The notes below the pieces were generated by a model. The model did no database searches. It saw nothing but the letters and a program-made list of their open reading frames with translations, and had not been told where the DNA came from. A program made the position numbers and the translations under genes. DNA of 64,000 nt from Reclinomonas americana ATCC 50394 (Eukaryota > Jakobida > Jakobea > Jakobida), in assembly GCA_048213135.1 (NCBI GenBank), contig PS015134.1:1-64000 (forward strand), given 5' to 3'. This document shows positions 57,012-64,000 of the stretch, in pieces (the first letter of the stretch is position 1; each line of letters opens with the position of its first letter).

Positions 57012-58632
57012 ATGCCTGTGGGAGGAGGTCGAGCCTATGCCCACTCCAGTGAGCGATGGTGGTGCATGCAGACACCGATGAAAGCCGGTCTCACGTGGCT
57101 GCTTCTCTCGGCGCTCTTTGTGTTTGTCGTGTATGAGGCGCGATGTGGGTCGTCGACGAGTGGATTGCGCAGTGCAGGTGGGTGCGAGAGAGAGAGAGAG
57201 AGAGAGAGAGAGGAGGGAGGAGAGGAGGAGAGAGAGACGAGAAGGAGACAAGAAGAAGAAGNNNNNNNNNNNNNNNNNNNNNNNNNNNNNNNNNNNNNNN
57301 TAGCATGTTCACTGCAAGCCTTCCGCGAGCCACCACTGCCGGCGTTCTCCAACTCGACCGCAGCACTGGATGCACTGGCCGATCGTCTCTTTGCGCCGTA
57401 CATTGCGCGACACGCGAACGTGCGAGAGCGCTTCCGCCAGAGTGCCGACGATCCCGCACTGCGCTTTGTGGTGCTCGACGACCCGGAGGGCGCCGGTCTC
57501 GGGAACAGCTTGCAGACGGCGGTGTCGGCGTTTGTGCTGGCCGTCCTCACCGATCGCACGCTGGTGCTGCATCCGCGCAGTCAGCGCTTTCGACGACTCT
57601 TCGATCCGGCCAGCGTCAACTGGGAGCTGCCGGAGCTGAGTGTGGAGCACATGGAGAATCGCAAGCAGGTGCTCACGCTGGACCAGCATCATCCGCACCT
57701 GTATCAGTCGATGTTGTGCGGCGACCTCGACGACTTGTACAGCGACACCAAGTATCTGGTGGTCAGCGGCAATCAGTACTTTGTGGAGCTGATGCGGCAC
57801 AACAAGCGCTGGAAGCGGCGCTTTGAGGAGGCCTTTGGTCCCTTCCAGGGTCGCATCTTCCGGCCGGCCATGCGCGCCATGGTGCAACCGAGCAAGAAGG
57901 TGCAGGCGCGCGTGGATCAATTCATGCGACGGCACTGGCGCGAGGCCGACAATGTGTCGACCATTGGCCTGCAGATTCGTACCAACACCATGTCGGGATT
58001 CGACTGGGGCAAGAAACTCACCACCGATCAGCTGGAGACGTTTTTCAACTGCGTGAAACGCATCGTGTATGGCGGCATGCTCAAGTCGAGCGACTATCAG
58101 GTGTTTCTCGCCACCGATTCGGAGGCGGTGAGAGACCGGGCCAAGGTGGTGAGTGGCGATGGTCGATGGACATGAAGAAGAGAATGATGTGTGTTTGTGT
58201 GCTTATGCGAGCGCATGCAGGTCTTTGGCTCGCGCCTGCTCTACCGCAACATGCCGGTGAAGAGGGATGCCACGGGTGAGGTGGACGCCTTGGTCGATCT
58301 GCTGCTGCTGTCGCAGACGGAGCAGGTCAGTGACCGTCGACTGTGGCACTCGTGCTGTGTGTTGCCCTCACTCACTGCGTTGACAGATGTTTGTGTCTGC
58401 CGGCTCGACATTTGGGTGTGCGGCGCACGCGTGGGCGGCGCTGCGACCGTTTGTCATCATGGGCGACGATCAGTGCATGCAAGACGTGAACACCGAGCCC
58501 ATCATGCATCAGTGGGGCAAGGCGCTTGTGCTCAATGCGGATGTGGAGGGCGGTGGCGCCATGTGCATGCCGAGGGAGGAGTTCCAAGACGAGCATGTGA
58601 TCAATCATGTACATCGGTGGAGCTTGGGGTGA
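57012..58632 (+). CDS. Type II membrane fucosyltransferase-like (GT37-like) glycosyltransferase
   Basis: The ATG at 57012 (MPVGGGRAYAHSSERWWCMQ) is preferred over an upstream in-frame TTG. A single signal-anchor (about residues 26-44, GLTWLLLSALFVFVVYEA) gives a Golgi type II topology. The next exon, after an intron with a 39-N gap (57262-57300), begins ACSLQAFREPPLP. Catalytic-domain landmarks are GAGLGNSLQTAVSAFVLAVL (57492, a GxGN motif), YLVVSGNQYFVELM, STIGLQIRTNTMSGFDW (57958; basic QIR motif), VFLATDSEAVRDRAKV, LLYRNMPVK (58240) and FVSAGSTFGCAAHAWAALRP (58390). The order and the STFG motif resemble plant-type xyloglucan fucosyltransferases (GT37). Fucose transfer is likely but the acceptor is unknown. 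Introns fall near 57177, 58149 and 58327. It ends ...HRWSLG TGA; AATAAA follows at 58667. Confidence 0.78.
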
Positions 58633-59460
58633 TGGAGAGGGGGTGGAGCGCATAATGAATCGAGTGAATAAAGGGAGTGGAAGGGGAGGAGAGGGAGAGG
58701 AGAGGGAGGGGGAGGGTGAGAGGAGGAGAAGGATGGGGAGAAAGAAGAATGTGCAGCGGAGGGAAAAGAGGAAGGGAAGAAACAAAAAGGAGAAGGGGCA
58801 AGGAAGAACAAGAAGTCGGTGGAGAGAGAGGAAGAGAGGAACCGAGTAAGGGACAAGAGCAAGAGAGGACTCAAGAGGCAGGCAGCGCGAGAGAACGAGC
58901 GATGCGACGAAGAACGCAAGGAAGACAGCTTATAATTGAGAGCGCCACAATAGTTCGCCAACGACGACAGGAGAGTGCGTGTGTGTGTGCAAGGGAGAGA
59001 AATCATCAGCGAGACAGACTGGGAACAAGTTCAAGGGACGCAGTCTGAGGACGCAGTCTGAGGAAGAGCAAGAGAGAACTCGGAAGCGAGTGGCGCAAGT
59101 GAAAGAGTGACATTGATTGACAAAGGAAGACGTCATGCTGGCAGAAGAGCACGCCACAAAAGTTAACGACAGGAGTGCGCAAGAGAGGAGTCGGAGGCGA
59201 GCAGCGCGAGTGACCGAGCGATGAGACGAAGAGTGAAAGGAAGGCAGCGCGCAACTGTTCGCTAACAATCACTGGAGAGAAGGATGGAAGCTCACAAGGT
59301 ACCACAAGATGAGCGACGAGAGCAAGACAGAGGATGACAACACAATGAGGAGAAGAGCAAGCAACAGCACAAGGAGCATCTGAGAACAAGGGTGATTCTC
59401 CGAGCAACAAAATGCGATCAGTTTGCACAGGAAAAAAACATTCACAACGCGGGTTCACTC
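58633..59460. repeat. GA-rich intergenic region with degenerate long repeats
   Basis: After an AATAAA at 58667-58672 the + strand is almost pure purine to about 58860. Three diverged repeat copies follow, starting near 58855, 59068 and 59178. They share GCAAGAGAG, a GGCAGCGCGAG-like core, GAGCGATG and a CAACTGTTCGC-like end. No coding exon is seen. Confidence 0.55.
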
Positions 59461-59603
59461 ATGACGAGTCATCTGCGGCCGCCTCCAAGCCCTCAACAAC
59501 CATATCCGCCTCTGCAACAGATGGAGAAAAGGAAGTGAGAAAGAGATATCCCGATGACTCTCACTCTGCTCCTCTCACACACACGGAGAGAGAGAGAGAG
59601 AGA

Positions 59604-59647
<44 letters not shown>

Positions 59648-59865
59648 AGAGAGAGNNNNNNNNNNNNNNNNNNNNGTGCGTGCAGGATTGCCTGGCAGGT
59701 GACGCAGATCGGAGCGCGCATGCACTCTGTTCATGAGAAGCTGACAGTGCATGATGTTGCATTCGCAGGCTACTTTTGCCCGTGCTGCTCCATTATCCAG
59801 TCGACGACGGCGGTGGGAGGCAGCTTGGCGGGCTCGATGGCAGGTGCTATGGTCAGTGGCATGTA
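59461..59865 (+). CDS. Possible small Pro-rich, Cys-containing protein
   Basis: ATG at 59461 gives MTSHLRPPPSPQQPYPPLQQ, then a donor-like GTGAG at 59535 before a (GA)n tract and a 20-N gap. After the gap an open stretch ends in GYFCPCCSIIQSTTAVGGSL and AGSMAGAMVSGM with TAA at 59863-59865. A Pro/Gln-rich start followed by a CPCC-type hydrophobic patch recalls small membrane-associated PLAC8-like proteins, but it is too short for a firm match. Exon structure is uncertain. Confidence 0.3.
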
Positions 59866-60080
59866 ATGTGCACGAGGGCAGCGAGAGATCATGATGTCGA
59901 TCTTTTTACTGTGATTTCTTGTAGCTGCGACAGTTGCTACGAGTACATCATGTGTGTACGTGTGTGTATGTGTGTGTGTGAGAGAGAGAGAGAGAGAAGA
60001 AGGTCAGAAAGAAGCACGTCATCTGAGCGGAGTGATTGAGAGCACCACGAAGAGCACAGCGATTTTTCCGACCGCACACT

Positions 60081-60354
60081 CAGTCAATCCTCCCTGCAAG
60101 CAGGCAAGAGAGGAGAGCTGGTCAACAAGCACGCCATCTCACTGTGTGTGTGAGTGAGTGTGTACGAGTTGAGTGAGACCACCCACGGAGGGTGGACTCA
60201 CCGACTTGTTTCCGACGAAGAAGACTCTCGCCCAGTCAATCCTCCCTGCAAGCAGGCAAGAGAGGAGAACAGGTCAACAAGCACGCCATCTCACTGTGTG
60301 TGTGAGTGAGTGTGTGCGAGTTGAGTGAGACCACCCACGAAGGGTGGACTCACC
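60081..60354. repeat. Tandem repeat, 152-base period, with two hairpins per unit
   Basis: Unit 1 is 60081-60232; unit 2 starts at 60233 and is partial. Each unit has CCTGC-AA-GCAGG and a longer stem: TGAGACCACCC paired with GGGTGGACTCA, one mismatch, loop ACGGA (60174-60200) or ACGAA (60326-60352). The units also hold a GTGTGTGAGTGAGTG tract. It lies between the + strand genes and the 3' end of the transporter gene. Confidence 0.85.
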
Positions 60355-60370
60355 TCACCAACACTGTGCG

Positions 60371-60395
60371 TCATCAAAGTGCACCACTTTGATGA
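60371..60395. other. Perfect 11-bp stem-loop
   Basis: TCATCAAAGTG (60371-60381), loop CAC, then CACTTTGATGA (60385-60395). It lies 114 bases past the transporter stop, in its presumed 3' UTR, next to the hairpin tandem repeat. It could be an RNA 3'-end structure or a protein-binding palindrome. Confidence 0.7.
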
Positions 60396-60508
60396 GGTTC
60401 AACCCGCGCTCAGCACAACAAATGCAAACACCAATGACCGCGAAAGTGACGTCACCGGACAGAATTTGTCCGCACTTCACTATCACATAAAGAGCCCCTG
60501 CTCCTGTT

Positions 60509-61342
60509 CTACGACCAGCCAGCAATGATACCGACGAGTGTCACCACCAAAGCCACGGCCGCCAAACCAATGACGATAAACGCAGTCACGTCGGAGCTGA
60601 GACCGCGTGTGGTGTACGGGGTCGACAGGTCGATGCGTTGCTGTTGCAAGTGCTGCCGCGCGCCGAACTTCTGCTGCAGAACGCGCTTGGAGCGCAGCTG
60701 CAGCAGTGCCGGCGTGACAAAGGCAATCATGAAGCCCGTCAGGCCCGTGTACTGGAGAATCGTGTTGAGCTTGCGCACGAGCATGGCGCCGACCAGTGGC
60801 GGCACGGCGGCCAGCAGGCGGAAGAAGACCTTGCGCCGCTTGGACGGCGCCAGGCCAGTGCGCACCGAGGGAGTGAATGCGGCCAGCAGATTGTTGCCGA
60901 GCGTCAGTGCGTTCAGCGGAAACGCCGACACGACGTCAATCGCCGGGAACAGCACGACCACGTACGAGACTAATCGGGCCCACACGGGCACATTGGAGCC
61001 GAAGGGCGCGGCGCCGCGGTACGTGGAGAAATTCAGCGAGGCAGTGGGCGAGATGTTGCGTCCCCAGTACAGGACCATGACCACGCCGAGAGTCGTGTAC
61101 ATGCCAAACGTGGTGGCCATCACCGAGCCGAACACGTGAGGCAAGCGGCGCTTGTTGCGCATCGGTTCCGACAGCCCAGGCACGCTGTGGTGCATGATTT
61201 GCGAGTACATGACGACTGGCAGAATCAGCGCAATGCCCACCAGGCGGAACTCCTCGAAAAAGCCGTAGTATGGTGGGGAGGTGTGGGCAGGGGGGTCGTC
61301 TGTGAATGGGATGTTGATGAGCGGAAGGGGGGATGGAGAAGG

Positions 61343-61381
<39 letters not shown>

Positions 61382-61413
61382 GAGGGAGGAGGAGGAGAGA
61401 GAAGAAGAGAGAG

Positions 61414-61477
<64 letters not shown>

Positions 61478-62385
61478 GANNNNNNNNNNNNNNNNNNNNG
61501 AGAGAGAGAGAGAGAGAGAGAGAGAGACAAGCACATCCATACAGAGATGCTCACCTGCCGAGTTGCGATTCGAGTATGGGTCCATGTAGATGGCACCAAT
61601 GGTCACAAAAATCATCAGGAAAATGGCCACGAAACGGAAAATGGCCATGGCAATCTGCGAAGAAGCTAGTGTGAGGGCGCGCGATCAACACACGCTGCGG
61701 CCTGAGACACACAAACAGACCTGCACGATTTTCTGCTCGTGCAACTCCATGCACGTGAGCGGCACGACCACAAGGCCGAAAATCGCCACGTACACCAGAT
61801 AGTGGCCGAGACACGGCCACGACGAGTCCGTGTACACATCGCACGTGGACCACGTCTCTCCGTTGATGGAGATGGGGAACGGAATATTGGCCGTCACCGA
61901 CTGACCAAACACGGCGGCGTAGGACCACAACGCCCCGTACATGTACAACGAGATGCACACCTCGTACATGATCTTGCCCCACTGACCGAGGAAGAGCAGG
62001 CAGAGCGAGTTCATCTCGATTCTGGGTGCGATAGTGAGGCACCAAGATACACACAACGAGCAGATGCTCAAGTGACAACGAAACTTTCTCGCCAGGTCAT
62101 ACTGCGGTGATCCGACAGCCGCCTCGCCACCATCCTTGCCACTTCTGGCCACCATAGGTTCTCTGCTTTTAACGGGGGGCAGAGCAAGAAACGCTTCAAT
62201 CTCTGCACGCAGTGAAGAAGAGGGCGGAGGATGGACAGAGACTAACCCACTATCCAAGTCCACATGCAGCATGGCATTGGCTCGTGTCAGAGACTCCAAA
62301 ATCCACTGGGTGGTGATGTAGGCAATCACGCTGACGGCCACCATGAAGAACGGACCAGAGAGGAGACCTCCTTCCTGCATGCGCA

Positions 62386-62478
<93 letters not shown>

Positions 62479-62481
62479 CAC

Positions 62482-62529
<48 letters not shown>

Positions 62530-62711
62530 TACGACTACACTACGACGACCGTACGACGTACGTACGTACGACGACGANNNNNNNNNNNNNNNNNNNNACA
62601 CAGCGACAGCACGAACTAGCAATACATCACACCTCGGAATAGCATGCGGCGACACCGACGAATAGCCAACCTACCACCTCGCCACCACGTACGTGAGCAC
62701 ACACACTCTCT

Positions 62712-62765
<54 letters not shown>

Positions 62766-62830
62766 CAGCGCAACAGAATGTAGTTGAGGATGAAACAGTA
62801 GCCAGTGAAGCTCCCGTACAAGCCACCGAC
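60509..62830 (-). CDS. AAAP-family amino-acid transporter (5' end incomplete)
   Basis: A multi-pass permease resembling vacuolar or plasma-membrane amino-acid/auxin permeases. Down the - strand: VGGLYGSFTGYCFILNYIL (62830-62774), GGLLSGPFFMVAVSVIAYIT plus TQWILESLTRANAM (62375-62270), a soluble loop (PPVKSREPMVARSGKDGGEA), MNSLCLLFLGQWGKIMYEVC and LYMYGALWSYAAVFGQSV (62012-61890), GHYLVYVAIFGLVVVPLTCM, MAIFRFVAIFLMIFVTIGAI and then the large last exon (61302-60509). That exon holds LVGIALILPVVMYSQIMHHS, VLFPAIDVVSAFPLN, TGFMIAFVTPALLQL and VTAFIVIGLAAVALVVTLVG. The stop is TAG at 60511-60509. About ten transmembrane helices are visible. The GLLSG...QW..E pattern and FP.D..SAFPLN late helix are typical of the family. 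The first exon(s) are not identified; a gap (62578-62597) and long repeats lie in that stretch. Confidence 0.85.
61340..61530. repeat. (GA)n microsatellite block with 20-N gap in a transporter intron
   Basis: Nearly continuous GA repeats on both sides of the N run at 61480-61499, in the intron between the MDPYSNRNSA exon and the DDPPAHTSPPYYG exon. Confidence 0.95.
62387..62597. repeat. (CA)n then (GAC)n microsatellites with 20-N gap
   Basis: About 44 CA units (62387-62476), about 16 ACG/GAC units (62479-62528), degenerate ACGT-type sequence, then N at 62578-62597. All lie in a transporter intron. Confidence 0.95.
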
Positions 62831-63085
62831 CTGCACACAACACTCATTCAGCACACTCACACACACTCACACTCACTCTCTTATGTTCTCTCAACTGGAA
62901 CAGTGGCTTCAGTGGGCGCTGTGCGAGACCGTGGTGAGTCGCTGACACCACCAGCGGTGCTCGAGAGCAAGCGTGAGCGCTCGTCGAGCATTTTATGTTC
63001 AAGTCCTGCAGCTGTCTGAGCGTCGACGTCTTCGATATCGGAGAAGCAACCAGGCAGCCAGGTGGATGTTGATGCTGAAGTTTAC

Positions 63086-64000
63086 TCATATCTTCAACCC
63101 CGATGTGCAGTCGCCGCTCGTCGCACACGCGGTCGCCGTCGACGTGGCCACCACGCCACTCTTTGGTACACACTGTTTTGTCGACGTAGTGAATGTCCAC
63201 GATCCGCACGCAGTCAACTGCGAGCACCACAGCGAGCATGCTTGTGGCCCAGTTGTTGTCTTAATGGCCCACGTGAGATCGCCGCCGGGTCGGTCTGCAT
63301 ACCAACAAGAAGCCACATCAGTCACGAATCCCTCATCTCTCATCTTCCGAAGAGCATTCACACTCACCGGTGCTGGTCTGGAACCCGCTGCTGTCATACG
63401 CCACCACACTCGTCTTGCGTCCCGACACCAAGCAGAAATGCGAGCCACACACGTTGCTGGTTTCTGAATTGGCGGCTACAGCCGGCACGGTGCTCTGCGT
63501 GCAACTGTAGTGAGCTAGTCGATTCCTCACAAGTTCCTGCTTATTACCGATCACGTGCCTTCAACGTGCACACACTCACTCCATACGTATTCGATGCCGC
63601 AGCAGCATCCAGGAACGTCCACGATCGACACAGTGAGGACTGGTCACATAATTCACAACACCCGACCTCGCTGGCAACAGAAGGCATCACAGCCAGGATC
63701 GCGCCGCCAGGTCGATCAACTGCCTCGAACTGGCACACTTCCAACGCCGCTGCTCGATTTGACGGAGATTGAGACGCCGATGGCCGACAACGGTGCACAG
63801 TGCGGAATCTCAACGCAACGAGCCACAATTCCATTCTGTACTGTTGCACAACCAGTATTCGTTGCTGTACACGCACAGCAATCACCGTCAGCATCGCATC
63901 TCTCTGACTGACACCCACAGCTGCGCAGAACGTGCGAGCCTAACGAGGAAATGAACATGACTGAGTGAAAGACACAGCACCCGACCACTTTCTCTTCCGT
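63086..64000 (-). CDS. PAN/apple-domain extracellular protein (partial, runs past window end)
   Basis: At least two related Cys-rich modules are coded on the - strand. The upstream one reads CQFEAVDRPGGAILAVMPSV, CCELCDQSSLCRSWTFLDAA and VSVCTLKA (about 63740-63550). The downstream one reads ADRPGGDLTWAIKTTTGPQA, CSLWCSQLTACGSWTFTTST and KQCVPKSG (about 63300-63155). Both share DRPGG, a C..C..C pattern and the W-T-F-T/L step typical of PAN_4/apple domains, which bind proteins or carbohydrates outside the cell. The exon between has SNVCGSHFCLVSGRKTSVVA. It ends CATSGDCTSGLKI with TGA at 63086. An upstream piece near 63900 (CDADGDCCACTATNTGCATV) may be a further module. The N-terminus and any signal peptide are outside the window. 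Confidence 0.65.

Noticed and set aside
1-64000. tRNA or rRNA genes
   Set aside because: No cloverleaf with conserved tRNA loops and no rRNA-like block was recognised by eye; a covariance-model scan would be needed to exclude small RNAs.

Overview
This is a window of nuclear DNA from an intron-rich eukaryote, most likely a unicellular one. Coding exons are GC-rich. Introns run from tens of bases to about 1 kb, begin GT and end AG, and often hold CT/GA, CA/GT or tetranucleotide microsatellites. Fifteen N runs (six over 200 bases, the rest 20-39) sit mostly at such repeats. The gene set (IP3 receptor, RME-8/DNAJC13 homologue, ataxin-2 homologue with a PAM2 motif, GH92 mannosidase, GT37-like glycosyltransferase) rules out a prokaryote. 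I cannot name the lineage. All splice sites were placed by eye, so gene ends are firmer than individual exon edges.

Left part (1-21 kb, + strand). After a possible C-terminal tail of an upstream gene come an intronless HAD-like protein (527-1081) and an intronless secreted cysteine-rich EGF-like protein (1636-2268). A very large RME-8/DNAJC13 homologue follows (3666 to at least 14433), then a secreted GH92 alpha-mannosidase (16035-20955). The RME-8 homologue follows the animal protein block by block but lacks the J domain and the GYF-like domain.

Middle part (21-36 kb). An ataxin-2 homologue (- strand, 21110 to about 25850: Lsm, LsmAD, PAM2) has a duplicated Lsm exon pair and a satellite-rich intron. 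Upstream of it lies a - strand gene with an N-terminal beta-propeller and a C-terminal coiled coil (27026-31977). A + strand polyQ protein with an N-myristoylation-type start (32981-34899) and a small - strand armadillo-like protein (35064-36201) follow.

Right part (36-64 kb). A complete IP3 receptor lies on the - strand (36262-48702); its selectivity-filter loop is not the canonical GGGVGD. Divergent from it is a + strand series packed with about 50-base spacers: WD40 protein (49538-50617), kelch protein with a long novel tail (50668-56958), GT37-like glycosyltransferase (57012-58632). The end holds a possible short Cys-rich gene, a hairpin-bearing tandem repeat, an AAAP amino-acid transporter (- strand, 60509 to about 62830) and a PAN/apple-domain protein (- strand, 63086 to past the window end).

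Two features cut across genes. About 25 introns on both strands use the 5' splice sequence GTTGCGT beside ordinary GTGAGT/GTGCGT donors. Three + strand genes carry GAATAAAG at or just after the stop, and in two of them the stop codon is inside AATAAA. Functionally the genes are typical cell-biology genes (endosomal sorting, calcium release, RNA granules, glycan processing, amino-acid transport); nothing suggests that they form one pathway.
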